DNA from: Synergistaceae bacterium
GTDB taxonomy: Bacteria; Synergistota; Synergistia; Synergistales; Aminobacteriaceae
DNA length: 29,551 nucleotides
Assembly: GCA_017475805.1 (NCBI GenBank)
Contig: JAFVEW010000090.1
Location: 1-29,551 of the forward strand
Reading direction: 5' to 3'
Positions 6,069-14,159 of this stretch are shown here, piece by piece. A program made the position numbers and the translations under genes. How positions within the stretch are numbered: position 1 is the stretch's first letter; each line of letters starts with the position of its first letter. The notes under the pieces were generated by a model, which worked only from the letters and a program-made list of their open reading frames with translations, did not search any database and was not told the origin of the DNA.

Positions 6069-8099
6069 TCATAGTCTTTCGTTGTAAAAACCGCTGTCGT
6101 AATATTGGTCGTCAACTGGCTTAAAATAATCATACTCAGCGAAGTATTGGAAACGACAGGTGTAATTGCTCTCGCCATACCGATTTTTTAGGCAAACGAA
6201 CTCAATATCTCGCGGTTTTGTATTTTTGGCTTGCTTAATCTTTTCGCGCTTTGCTTTCAAATTAGTATCTTTACCGAAGATGTCTTCGTTAATGACCTGA
6301 AGCTGAAGCCCCCATATTACGTCAGCAGTGTATTCTATGCCGCCACTTTCTTTAAAACTTTCGTAGTCGATTGGTGTGAGATAGTTTTGACGGTTAAGGG
6401 AACTGACAATAACGACAACTAAATCATTATCTTTCTGAAGTTTTTTCAAAGCGCGAACGTGTGTATCAACAGCGTCTTTGGTTTGTTGTCGCGGGTCACT
6501 TGGACAAATTACTTGAAGATAGTCGATGATGATAATAGGCCGTGTTGAAGTTTCTTTAATGTAATTCTCGACGGTTTCTGTAATGTAGTCGATCTTCGTT
6601 GCGAAATTACACTCTAAGATTATTTCGTGTTCGGTGAAAGAGGCGTATTCTTCTGTGGCACTCTGTACGGCTTCATTATCAATGCCACGACGAATATCTA
6701 TGGCACTAACAGCAGTGTTTATATTTTTCCTCGCCATAAGTCTGCTAATACCTTTTGTTACGATTTCTAAGCAGGTTTGTTCCAGACTGAAAAACAAAAC
6801 GTGTTCTCCGGCTTGGACTAACTGGTCGGCCATTTGATGAACAAAGGTAGTCTTGCCTAAGCTCGAAATCGCGCCCAGTACATAGAGTCCCGGATAAAAA
6901 CTAACATGACTGTCGATATTGCTGAAACCAGTCTTGCGATTGGCGAAATTGCGAAACCTTAATAGGTCGTTCTTGAACTGCCAGTTATCGATGAGGCCAT
7001 GTATATAAAAATTTATGTTTCTGGATGACACAGGAGGCTCTTTAGGAACATTTTCTTGTGTATTTATTATTTTTTCGGAATTTGACCTTGTAGACGGCTT
7101 TTCTGAATGAGTTTCTTGATTTTTTATTCCATGTGTCTGAGTGGTAGAATTTAAACGAGGCGTAAACGAGTTTACATATGGCTCAAAATTGCTTAAAACT
7201 TTAGAAATTGTTTTTTCGCCATAGGTTTGTGCCCCGTGCCTTTCGTCCCACTTGTCTCTCATTAGTCCTGATTGTCTAAAAATATTATCTATTCTGTTTG
7301 TGTCGCCATTAGTCCAATAAGCCAAATGAGAAACTAAGGCTAAATCAGCTTCACTATGGCTTGAATGGCTTGAAATATCTCCTAAAAATAGAGAGCGAAT
7401 ATAATTCCCGTTTTTGCTTGCGAACATTCGTTCAATTAGTTCGTTATCACTTAAATATTCAGAGGAGAAAAAATTTTCCTGTGAATATGAGTTATTAAAC
7501 GTTTGAATGTATGGTGCTGGTTTAGCGACAGAAGTTTCTGGCTTATGTTCAACAAAATATTTCTCGTATAGAGCCTTTAGTTCTTCAGTTCTTGAAGCTA
7601 TTTCTTTGGCTTGACCGAAAATATTGCCAGTAACTGTGAAGTAGTGAACGTAATTATAAACTTCGATAATGAACTTTGTGGGATTGGAGGTTATGAAGAC
7701 ATATTTTTTTCGGCCGAGATCAGGCATTTTTGCTTTACATAATATGTGAATGCCAGTTCCAGATGGCGAAATTTCAGTGTAGCTATCAATTTGTTCAATT
7801 ATCTCTAATGCGAATGGCTCTACGCTTCCGTCAGCTCGAATCACATGGTCTAAGTCAATTCCTGTAATTCGCTCAGTAGTAAGTGCATCTTCATCATTCA
7901 AGGGCAAACCAAACTGAAAACCTATGCCGTTAAAATTGAATTTTTTCAGTCCAGCTAAAGCATCGTCGTAAGTTCCCCAAGTATCTTCTTCGTTAGCCAT
8001 AGCGTTGCTTCCCGTCACAGGATTTTTAGGAATTTTATCTTTGTGGCAGACCCAACGTTTCATTTTTGCAATACCTCTGAGCTGTTCAGGTAAATTCAT
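6069..8099 (-). CDS. Primase-helicase fusion (prim-pol + DnaB-type helicase)
   Basis: The 676-residue protein joins two replication activities. Residues ~1-180 form a prim-pol (archaeo-eukaryotic primase) domain: D82-x-D84 in TGIDLDH and the SPSGTGIH motif (111-118) are the metal and nucleotide-binding elements. Residues ~215-305 resemble the small helical domain following prim-pol in phage and plasmid enzymes. A Ser/Thr/Asn-rich linker (~310-360) leads to a RecA-fold helicase with Walker A GAISSLGKTT (409-418), Walker B IIIIDYLQ (522-529), SSLNR (566-570) and a KNRYG arginine-finger loop (638-642). It should unwind the plasmid and lay primers for the family B polymerase. AAGGAG precedes the ATG. 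The gene stands alone on the minus strand, convergent with parB. Confidence 0.9.
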   Translation of the reverse strand: MNLPEQLRGIAKMKRWVCHKDKIPKNPVTGSNAMANEEDTWGTYDDALAGLKKFNFNGIGFQFGLPLNDEDALTTERITGIDLDHVIRADGSVEPFALEIIEQIDSYTEISPSGTGIHILCKAKMPDLGRKKYVFITSNPTKFIIEVYNYVHYFTVTGNIFGQAKEIASRTEELKALYEKYFVEHKPETSVAKPAPYIQTFNNSYSQENFFSSEYLSDNELIERMFASKNGNYIRSLFLGDISSHSSHSEADLALVSHLAYWTNGDTNRIDNIFRQSGLMRDKWDERHGAQTYGEKTISKVLSNFEPYVNSFTPRLNSTTQTHGIKNQETHSEKPSTRSNSEKIINTQENVPKEPPVSSRNINFYIHGLIDNWQFKNDLLRFRNFANRKTGFSNIDSHVSFYPGLYVLGAISSLGKTTFVHQMADQLVQAGEHVLFFSLEQTCLEIVTKGISRLMARKNINTAVSAIDIRRGIDNEAVQSATEEYASFTEHEIILECNFATKIDYITETVENYIKETSTRPIIIIDYLQVICPSDPRQQTKDAVDTHVRALKKLQKDNDLVVVIVSSLNRQNYLTPIDYESFKESGGIEYTADVIWGLQLQVINEDIFGKDTNLKAKREKIKQAKNTKPRDIEFVCLKNRYGESNYTCRFQYFAEYDYFKPVDDQYYDSGFYNERL

Positions 8100-8134
8100 T
8101 CGTAATCTCCTTTTTTAATTTTTTTCATTAAATG

Positions 8135-8140
8135 ATTATA
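8135..8140 (-). promoter_or_regulatory. Probable -10 of the primase-helicase gene
   Basis: TATAAT on the minus strand lies about 35 bases before the ATG. No good -35 is visible. The surrounding gap 8100-8258 is AT-rich and shows no gene. Confidence 0.4.
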
Positions 8141-8258
8141 ATCTTTTGATTTTTGTGTTTGGGATATGTCTTGAACGTGTCTTAGGTGTATATAAAATTA
8201 TATTATCTGTGTATAAGAAAGTAAAATTTGAGCATGATGACGTTGAACACGATTTTTG

Positions 8259-8304
8259 AGGGTCGAAGTATTCTTACCATATGTAACAAGTGGTTCTTGA
8301 CCCT
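8259..8304 (+). repeat. Hairpin repeat A (attC-like family)
   Basis: AGGGTC (8259-8264) and GACCCT (8299-8304) form the outer stem. After an 8-base left spacer comes CTTACCATATGTAAC, with its own TTAC/GTAA stem, then AAGTGGTTCTT. The inner pairing is TAT with GTG through wobbles. It is the plus-oriented copy at the left edge of the DUF3990/DUF3791 module. Its right end supplies the TTGACC that may serve as that module's -35. Confidence 0.7.
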
Positions 8305-8327
8305 GTACCGCCTCGACTTGTTATAAT
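8297..8327 (+). promoter_or_regulatory. Promoter of the DUF3990/DUF3791 module
   Basis: TTGACC (8297-8302), a 19-base spacer and TGT-TATAAT (extended -10; TATAAT at 8322-8327) precede the module. The -35 overlaps the right arm of hairpin repeat A, so the repeat contributes the promoter. Transcription would start near 8334, just before the ribosome binding site at 8344. Confidence 0.55.
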
Positions 8328-8358
8328 CTAAATATAAATAAGCAAGGAGTGCTGAATC

Positions 8359-8835
8359 ATAGAAAGTAAAATTATTTATCATGGCGGTAAAGAAATAATC
8401 GAATTTCCTGAAATTCGGACTGCGAAATATCATAAGGATTTTTATTTCGGCTTCTACTGTACGTATTTCAAGGAACAGGCGGAGCGTTGGGCAACGCGGT
8501 ACGGCAGGACTGGAATAGTCAATGAATATTATTATGTTCCGTCGTCGTATCTTCGTGTACTTATTTTCTCTGCTATGACTGAAGAATGGCTTGATTTTAT
8601 TGTGTCGTGCAGGAGCGGACACTCTCATGATTATGATATTGTTGAAGGCCCAATGGCTAATGACACTATTTTCAACTACATACAGGGTTTTATTGATGGA
8701 GAAATTTCTCGTGCAGCATTTTGGGAGCTTGCAAAGTTCAAACGACCAACACACCAAATAAGTTTTCATACGGCTCGTGCGCTTGCTACGCTGAATTTTT
8801 TACGAGGATATGAGGTTAGTCATAATGACGAATAG
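8359..8835 (+). CDS. DUF3990 protein, probable ADP-ribosyltransferase-like toxin; start codon ATA
   Basis: The frame is open from 8356 to the TAG at 8835 and gives a full DUF3990 protein of about 158 residues. Family features are IIYHGG near the N-terminus, DFYFGFYCT, EQAERWATR, and a C-terminal block with ANDTIFNYIQ and THQISFHT. The family is considered related to ADP-ribosyltransferases and is usually encoded beside DUF3791 proteins; the toxin role is inferred. No ATG, GTG or TTG exists in frame before the conserved N-terminus; the first ATG (8575) would delete half the protein. AAGGAG (8344-8349) sits 9 bases before ATA (8359-8361), which reads MESKIIYHGG if ATA is the start. Either a rare ATA or ATC start is used, or an ATG has mutated to ATA and expression is low or lost. 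Confidence 0.75.
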   Translation: MESKIIYHGGKEIIEFPEIRTAKYHKDFYFGFYCTYFKEQAERWATRYGRTGIVNEYYYVPSSYLRVLIFSAMTEEWLDFIVSCRSGHSHDYDIVEGPMANDTIFNYIQGFIDGEISRAAFWELAKFKRPTHQISFHTARALATLNFLRGYEVSHNDE

Positions 8836-9268
8836 TAATTTATTTTTTCTCTGTAGTTTAGTTGAATTTATCGGAAGGCGGCAAAAATTAGCTAGAAATG
8901 AAGTCGTTTCTTCATTAGGACTTTCTAACGTTAAGCGTATATATGAATACGCAGATGTTCTTCACTGTGAGCCTATTTCAAAAGTCGCTGACGAGTATAT
9001 TGAAGCATGTAAAGTTGTAACAGGCAACTTTGACAACGTAGCGGATTGTAAGTATGAAGTTCCGAGCTATTGGGACATTGGTAAAGTTTATGCTAGACTT
9101 GTTCAAGATGTTACAGGAAATATTCAGGAAAAGGACGAAATTATTAAGACACTCAGTGAAGTTTATGGCTCATGGATCAACGACAGTATTTCAAACTTTA
9201 ATTCAGACTTCTTTTATCAGCCTCATGATTACATCAGAGAATGTTATTTTGAGGGCAAGGTTTTATAA
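8825..9268 (+). CDS. DUF3791-like antitoxin or partner of the DUF3990 protein
   Basis: The 147-residue protein begins at ATG 8825, where GAGG sits 9 bases upstream; the in-frame ATG at 8810 has poor spacing. Its N-terminal ~60 residues (FLCSLVEFIGRR to EPISKVADEYIE) follow the DUF3791 pattern, including the ADVLH segment. The remainder (SYWDIGKVYARLVQDV, then YGSWINDSISNFNS) is a tail I associate with genes in such operons. The gene overlaps the DUF3990 stop by 11 bases, so translation is probably coupled. If DUF3990 is a toxin, this is the likely neutraliser. Confidence 0.65.
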   Translation: MTNSNLFFLCSLVEFIGRRQKLARNEVVSSLGLSNVKRIYEYADVLHCEPISKVADEYIEACKVVTGNFDNVADCKYEVPSYWDIGKVYARLVQDVTGNIQEKDEIIKTLSEVYGSWINDSISNFNSDFFYQPHDYIRECYFEGKVL

Positions 9269-9284
9269 AATCACCGTGCTGTTT

Positions 9285-9331
9285 GGGGTCATATACCGTT
9301 TGTTCTATATATAATAGCGGATTTCGACCCC
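9285..9331 (-). repeat. Hairpin repeat B, inverted copy
   Basis: Read on the minus strand this is GGGGTC, the 8-base spacer GAAATCCG, CTATTATATATAGA, ACAAACGGTATAT and GACCCC. It is the only copy in reverse orientation and the most diverged in the right arm (ACGG for GTGG). The inner pairing is kept with different bases, CCG with CGG. With repeat A it brackets the DUF3990/DUF3791 module as an inverted pair. The gap 9269-9350 contains nothing else. Confidence 0.7.
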
Positions 9332-9350
9332 CAATGCCCCGTCCTTGCCA

Positions 9351-10349
9351 TTATTGCTCTTGGGTAACTTTTGAGGCAAAGTCTTTTACAATATCTTTCA
9401 GTTCCTGCGGTTCAATAACTTTGGCGTTCGGCGCTCCGGCCAAGACCCACCTCGCAACTTCGTCAAGATACGGAACTTCGGCAGTTAAAATGACGTTACC
9501 GTCCGATAATTCTTCGATTTTTTGAGTCGGGTGCCATTTTATTTCACGCATTGAGTCTGCTAAATTTCCGAAAAGTTTTATTTTTACGAAATGTTTTTCG
9601 TTGCCGGGCGCAATGTGCCAAGCTGTGGAAACGTAATCACTTGAGAAGCCTCCCTTGTCCGGCTTAACGTAGTCAATATTTTCTGCGATAGAAGCGTTTA
9701 TAATTCTGCTTATTCTGTGAATGCTGAGAGCTTTGTGTTGATGATTAAATGAAACCATATACCAAGCGTTGCCACGAAAATAAAAATCGTAAGGCGATAA
9801 AATCCACTGCCTTCCTTTTTTGCCGGGCGATAAGTAACGAATATTAACGGTCTGTTGCTTATAGCGAGCTTCTATCAAAAGATTAAAAATTTCGGGTTTC
9901 ACAGGCGCAACAGGGATCGCGATGACTGTGGATTTTGCTAAATCATTTCCTGCGTCGGTTAAATCTTTTGGAATATAAATTGAAAGTTTGTCCCATAAAG
10001 TCTGAGCGTCTTTTTCAAAAAGTGGGAGAAAATGCGAGGCCATTTTTAATCCGGCACTTAAAACTTCGATTTCATTTTTTGAAGCTTTAATATCTACGAT
10101 GAAAGAACCTTCCTGTTCGAGAATATATAATTTTTGTCGACGATCGTAAATGATTTCAGCTCCTTCATCTCGAAGAAAATCTAAATCGTTTTGAAGAGTT
10201 CTATTCTGTTCGTAACTGTCTTTTTTCTTTTGAAACGTGTATTGTCCAGCTTCTTCAAGTTCTTCACGTGATACTCTCTTTTTAGATTGAAGAAGAGCGA
10301 TGACTTTCATAAGCCGCTTGTAACGTACTGAAGACATATCTTTAGGCAT
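9351..10349 (-). CDS. WYL-domain transcriptional regulator
   Basis: The 332-residue protein has the standard layout. A DeoR-like winged helix covers ~1-75, with the recognition region in RVSREELEEAG and LQNDLDFLRDEG. A WYL domain centres on NAWYMVSFN (194-202; WYM for WYL) and HRISRI (211-216). A WCX-type C-terminal domain contains EVARWVLAGAP. WYL regulators respond to ligands, often nucleotides or nucleic acid, and many control defence or mobile-element genes. It is divergent from the ArdC gene across a ~320-base gap with promoters for both, so control of itself and ArdC is a fair inference. Confidence 0.9.
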   Translation of the reverse strand: MPKDMSSVRYKRLMKVIALLQSKKRVSREELEEAGQYTFQKKKDSYEQNRTLQNDLDFLRDEGAEIIYDRRQKLYILEQEGSFIVDIKASKNEIEVLSAGLKMASHFLPLFEKDAQTLWDKLSIYIPKDLTDAGNDLAKSTVIAIPVAPVKPEIFNLLIEARYKQQTVNIRYLSPGKKGRQWILSPYDFYFRGNAWYMVSFNHQHKALSIHRISRIINASIAENIDYVKPDKGGFSSDYVSTAWHIAPGNEKHFVKIKLFGNLADSMREIKWHPTQKIEELSDGNVILTAEVPYLDEVARWVLAGAPNAKVIEPQELKDIVKDFASKVTQEQ

Positions 10350-10385
10350 GATTTTTTCCCCCTTTCAATTTTTATCGAAAAATAT

Positions 10386-10394
10386 TTTATAACA
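10386..10394 (-). promoter_or_regulatory. Extended -10 of the WYL regulator
   Basis: TGTTATAAA on the minus strand is a near-consensus extended -10 about 37 bases before the WYL start codon, which itself has AAAGGGGG upstream. It lies back to back with the plus-strand TGATATAAT at 10418, leaving room for a shared operator. Confidence 0.5.
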
Positions 10395-10417
10395 TACTTT
10401 ATTTTTTTATGATTTTG

Positions 10418-10426
10418 TGATATAAT
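10418..10426 (+). promoter_or_regulatory. Extended -10 for rightward transcription towards ArdC
   Basis: TGATATAAT matches the extended -10 form found at several places here. The distance to the ArdC start is about 240 bases, so the leader would be long and would include the orphan ribosome binding site at 10555. Confidence 0.5.
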
Positions 10427-10554
10427 ATTTTCCATCGCGAGAGACACAGCGAAAAAGAAAGTCGACAATCTTTATTTCAAAATTACATAATGCCATAATT
10501 CTACAGTATTTCATCAAATAATACAATTATATTATTAACTATTAATTAACAAAT

Positions 10555-10584
10555 AGGAGGATATTTCTGTCTAAAAATTTTTGA
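10555..10584 (+). other. Orphan ribosome binding site with a five-codon frame
   Basis: AGGAGG (10555-10560) is followed at ideal spacing by CTG TCT AAA AAT TTT TGA. Read with CTG as start this gives M-S-K-N-F and stops. It may be a leader peptide of the ArdC transcript or the front of a gene lost by deletion. The rest of 10427-10652 is AT-rich and I see no other gene. Confidence 0.35.
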
Positions 10585-10668
10585 GTTATTCCACCTTATA
10601 AATACATCTTATTGAGATTTTATTACTAACACTAATATATTTATTCAGTTTGAAAGGAGTCTTTGTTT

Positions 10669-11568
10669 ATGCCCAGAAGCGGAGAAGAATATAGAATGGA
10701 AATCACACAAAAAATTATCGAAGCTCTCGAAAATGGCACAGCTCCTTGGCAAAAACCTTGGTTAGATTACAGGCCTGTTAATGCGGTTACTGGGAATTTC
10801 TATGTAGGTATAAACTCAATTATCCTTTCGATTGAGGGGGAAAAATTTACAACTAATGAAGATTCAAGATGGGCGACAAGACGACAGGCAGAGTCAAAAA
10901 AATGGTCAATTAAGTCGGATGAAAAACCTATAACACTCAAATTTTTTAGAATTTTTGAAGAAGAAGTTGAAAGCAACAGGCTTCGAGATATATTTCAGGG
11001 CAGAAATGTTAGAAAGTATGCGGTAAGTAAAACCTTTGAAGTTTTCCATGCTTCACAAATTCAAGGTATACCTTTTCTTCCCGCTATTAGAAGAAAGCAG
11101 AAACATATCGTCAATGATGAGGTAATCGACAAAATAATTTTCAATGCCAGCGCAAGAATTTATGAGGGCGGCAATGAAGCCTGTTATTCACCTGACATAG
11201 ACGTAATCAGAATGCCGATTAAAAAATCTTTCGCTGATACTGAAAGCTATTACTCAACTTTGTTGCATGAATTAGCGCATTGGACAGGGCATCGTTCAAG
11301 ACTTGACAGAATAGCCTCATTCGATAGAGGTTCTGCAAGTTATGCCCGTGAAGAATTAGTTGCCGAAATTGCTTCAATGTTCCTCTCGGCTGAATTTGGA
11401 ATATCTCAAACTCAAGAACACTTTGACCAGCATGCCGCCTATATTAATTCGTGGATTAAGTATCTTAAATCCGACCCTAATGCAATATTTAATGCGGCTA
11501 AAGAAGCCAAAAAAGCCGCTAATTACATACTTACGTTTAAAGAGGTCGAAATAAAACTTGCCAGCTAA
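10669..11568 (+). CDS. ardC: ArdC-type antirestriction protein
   Basis: The 299-residue protein has the two-domain ArdC form. The N-terminal ssDNA-binding domain begins with ITQKIIEALENGTAPWQKPW, the family signature at residues ~12-31. The C-terminal zinc metallopeptidase domain carries HELAHWTGHRSRLDR (HExxH), and EELVAEIAS supplies the third, acidic ligand. ArdC proteins protect incoming plasmid DNA from restriction and bind single-stranded DNA during establishment. ATG 10669 has AAAGGAG 9 bases upstream; a TTG two codons earlier is too close to it. A terminator directly follows the stop, so the gene is a separate unit from the ankyrin operon. Confidence 0.85.
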   Translation: MPRSGEEYRMEITQKIIEALENGTAPWQKPWLDYRPVNAVTGNFYVGINSIILSIEGEKFTTNEDSRWATRRQAESKKWSIKSDEKPITLKFFRIFEEEVESNRLRDIFQGRNVRKYAVSKTFEVFHASQIQGIPFLPAIRRKQKHIVNDEVIDKIIFNASARIYEGGNEACYSPDIDVIRMPIKKSFADTESYYSTLLHELAHWTGHRSRLDRIASFDRGSASYAREELVAEIASMFLSAEFGISQTQEHFDQHAAYINSWIKYLKSDPNAIFNAAKEAKKAANYILTFKEVEIKLAS

Positions 11569-11605
11569 TCACGCCTTAGTGGCGTGAACTTCTTTCTTTA
11601 TTTAT
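11569..11605 (+). terminator. Intrinsic terminator after ardC
   Basis: TCACGCC (11569-11575) and GGCGTGA (11581-11587) form a 7-bp stem with loop TTAGT, followed by a T-rich tail (acttctttctttattt). Confidence 0.8.
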
Positions 11606-11682
11606 TAATATTTTTATTGAACGGAGAATAAAAAAGTGGATATAAAAGTTTCATTTCTAAAATTAATTAAGGAGGTTAAATC

Positions 11683-12474
11683 ATGAGCCTAGATAAAATA
11701 GTTGTTAATCAGCTTGGATTAAATAACTCACAAGATTTGTCATATTCTTCATGGGAAGATGTAATAACTAATACAAAATTTGAAGACTTAAAAAGTGCGA
11801 TTTATAACAATGACTTTGATTGGAAAGTTGAAGACATCAACGGCATAAATTTTCTTGAAGCTGTGGTGAACTTAAAAAATCTCGAGCTTCTCAAAATTTG
11901 CGTCTGGCTTGCTGATGATGGATATGGAATGTTATTTGTTGATTTATTTAGAAAATTAATGAATAATTATGATATCGAAGGCATCGAATTACTGCTCGCT
12001 GCTGAGTTTAACATAGAGGATTTTGCAAAAGATTTTCTATGGCATTTTGTAAAAAATTATATTCCCGAAGCTGATGATCCTCGAAATGAAAATGCTCGAA
12101 AATTCAAAGATAAACTTGACAAAGGTACAATGATACTGAATTTGTTGCATGAATTCGATCCCGACATTCCGAATTTGGATTTTGACGGTAATGAATTAAG
12201 TTATACTCAATTAGTTTATAGCCGCTTTGCTAAATGTGATAAATACGAAGGAGAAGCTATTCCAGTAACCTACAGCGAAGCTATAAAATTGCGTCGTGCT
12301 GTGTCACCTATGGCTGTCGCTGAAATAATTGATAAATTACCGCGCAAACCAAAAAGAAAAGGCTTACGTGTTAACAGAGAAGCAATAAGGCGTGCTTTAT
12401 CACCTGATTTGTTTGCCTTAGATATGGATGGGTTAGATATGCAAAAAGAGGAGGACACTGAAATTGTTGACTAA
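11683..12474 (+). CDS. Ankyrin-type helical repeat protein 1
   Basis: The 263-residue protein has an AAGGAGG site upstream. Its body (about 20-170) consists of short paired helices with spacing like diverged ankyrin repeats, for example FLEAVVNLKNLELLKICVWL and IEGIELLLAAEFNIED. The clear consensus TPLHxA is absent, so the call rests on pattern and on the true ankyrin neighbour. The C-terminal ~70 residues are basic then acidic (LPRKPKRKGLRVNREAIRRA). It overlaps the next gene by 11 bases. The function is unknown; a protein-binding scaffold is likely. Confidence 0.5.
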   Translation: MSLDKIVVNQLGLNNSQDLSYSSWEDVITNTKFEDLKSAIYNNDFDWKVEDINGINFLEAVVNLKNLELLKICVWLADDGYGMLFVDLFRKLMNNYDIEGIELLLAAEFNIEDFAKDFLWHFVKNYIPEADDPRNENARKFKDKLDKGTMILNLLHEFDPDIPNLDFDGNELSYTQLVYSRFAKCDKYEGEAIPVTYSEAIKLRRAVSPMAVAEIIDKLPRKPKRKGLRVNREAIRRALSPDLFALDMDGLDMQKEEDTEIVD

Positions 12475-13327
12475 AGAATTTGATGAAACATCTCCGTCTT
12501 ATAAAAGAATAGGAGAAGCGATAGAGAGCTTACGTGCGGCACTTTCGTCTGATCATTCTGTTGAGGACGAAGGGAGCAACAATTATGACGTAGGTGCTAA
12601 AATTCTTCACGTAGCTAATTATTTCAACGAATACTTTGAACCCGCTGAAATTCTAAAAAAGTTGTGTGAAACGTTCTCCGATTATGACGAAATCAATGCA
12701 AGAAACATGTTCGATGAGACGCCATTATTAAAACTTGTACATAATGATAATGTTGCATTCAATGCGCTCCGCCTTGAATGTATCTATACGCTAATTAGGG
12801 CTGAAGCTGATTTACACGCCGAAGATCTATTAGGAAATTCCTTTATGGATTTTATAAATGACGAAAATTATCTCAATGAAGATAGTTTTAAGAATGAAAT
12901 ATGTGAAGGTCAAAATTCAATAGATAAATTATTATTCATAGACATTCTTCATACACTTGTTGATGATTTACAATCTTGTGATGTTGAAATTCTAATCGCT
13001 GCATTTGGTGAAGACAAAAACAAAATTGCTAAAGCCCTTGTAAACGGCGCAAATATTGAAGCTAAAACTAAACGAGGATACACGCCTTTTATGTTATCGT
13101 CAATGTTTGGAACGCCTGAAACAGTTAAATTCTTGATAAATAAAGGAGCTGATATTAACGTCAAAGATAAATACGGCAATAACGTTATAGCACTCGCAGT
13201 TAATTCTCCTCATAATAATTGCGAAAATATTCGAGTGCTTTCAGAGGTCGGTGCTGACCTAAATTCAAAAAATAATGACGGCTCAATACCAATAAAACAA
13301 GCTACAACTTCTACTCGCAGGAATTAA
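12464..13327 (+). CDS. Ankyrin repeat protein 2 (TTG start)
   Basis: The protein has about 287 residues and starts at TTG (12464 or 12467), since AGGAGG at 12449-12454 is correctly placed and no ATG is available. The clear repeats are C-terminal: ANIEAKTKRGYTPFMLSS, then TVKFLINKGADINVKDKYG and IRVLSEVGADLNSKNNDG. These match ankyrin loops and helix pairs. The N-terminal 170 residues are probably diverged repeats. It is coupled to the preceding gene by overlap and followed by the peptidase and macrodomain genes. Ankyrin proteins bind partner proteins; the partner cannot be told from sequence. Confidence 0.75.
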   Translation: MLTKEFDETSPSYKRIGEAIESLRAALSSDHSVEDEGSNNYDVGAKILHVANYFNEYFEPAEILKKLCETFSDYDEINARNMFDETPLLKLVHNDNVAFNALRLECIYTLIRAEADLHAEDLLGNSFMDFINDENYLNEDSFKNEICEGQNSIDKLLFIDILHTLVDDLQSCDVEILIAAFGEDKNKIAKALVNGANIEAKTKRGYTPFMLSSMFGTPETVKFLINKGADINVKDKYGNNVIALAVNSPHNNCENIRVLSEVGADLNSKNNDGSIPIKQATTSTRRN

Positions 13328-13406
13328 TCCGAAAATTTTATAACACACCTTATTATAACATTTGTTGCTTGTATAATACTTTTATAAAACAAAAGGAGCG
13401 TTTGAA

Positions 13407-14135
13407 ATGACTGACAGAGAAGTATTAGAGATGTTCCTAAGCTGCAGCTTAGATGCTGCTGACGATGTATTTGAAAAGTTCCTCACTATCAAAAATGCTA
13501 AACTATACGGCATATATGGATCTAAAGATTGTGTCTATATTCCAGGCTCAAGAAGCGACAGAGTCCTATTAGTTGCTCACGCTGATACAGTATTTGACCA
13601 TTATGGCGAACACAAATTTAGCCTTGATGAAGAAGGAAAATATCACAGTAATGGTAAAACTTACGGACTTGGAGCTGATGACAGGGCAGGCTGTGCAATT
13701 TTGTGGCTCCTACAAAATTTGGGACATTCCTTGTTTGTAACAAATTTCGAGGAAATAGGTTCAATCGGTGCCAATAATGTAAGGGCTCACAATAGAGATT
13801 TATTCAGAGAATTGAACGAACATCAATATATGCTTGAGTTTGACAGACGTCATGCTCATGATTACAAAGTCTATCATATTCCTGTTACTAAAGAGTTCAA
13901 AAGTTTCATTGAAAAAGAAACTGGATTTACAGAAGCCGATAAAAATTCCTCAACTGATATAACGGTATTATGCGACAAAATCTGCGGAGCTAATCTCAGT
14001 GTCGGCTATTACTATGAACATAAGATTCAAGAGTACCTTGTCTACAATGAATGGCAAAATACCCTTAATATTGCGAGAAAAATGCTCGAACCTATACAAA
14101 GAAAATTTCCTCTAAATAAAATGAATAAAATCTAA
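13407..14135 (+). CDS. M20/M28/M42-like di-zinc peptidase or amidohydrolase
   Basis: The 242-residue protein keeps the full ligand set of the co-catalytic zinc peptidase clan. LLVAHADTVF gives H58 and D60, GLGADDRAG gives D91, FEEIGSIGA gives the general base E115 and ligand E116, LEFDRR gives D146, and YYYEHKIQEY gives H205. It is shorter than typical aminopeptidases and lacks the inserted dimerisation domain of M20 enzymes. The substrate is unknown. AAAGGAG precedes the ATG and the macrodomain gene follows after 24 bases. Its place between ankyrin and macrodomain genes suggests a shared task, possibly removing a peptide or modification. Confidence 0.72.
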   Translation: MTDREVLEMFLSCSLDAADDVFEKFLTIKNAKLYGIYGSKDCVYIPGSRSDRVLLVAHADTVFDHYGEHKFSLDEEGKYHSNGKTYGLGADDRAGCAILWLLQNLGHSLFVTNFEEIGSIGANNVRAHNRDLFRELNEHQYMLEFDRRHAHDYKVYHIPVTKEFKSFIEKETGFTEADKNSSTDITVLCDKICGANLSVGYYYEHKIQEYLVYNEWQNTLNIARKMLEPIQRKFPLNKMNKI

Positions 14136-14159
14136 AAACTCAGAAAGGAGAATATAAAA

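Noticed and set aside
8203..8769. Minus-strand open frame of 188 codons
   Set aside because: It lies antisense to the DUF3990 gene, has unlikely composition and no ribosome binding site; the plus-strand reading has clear family motifs.
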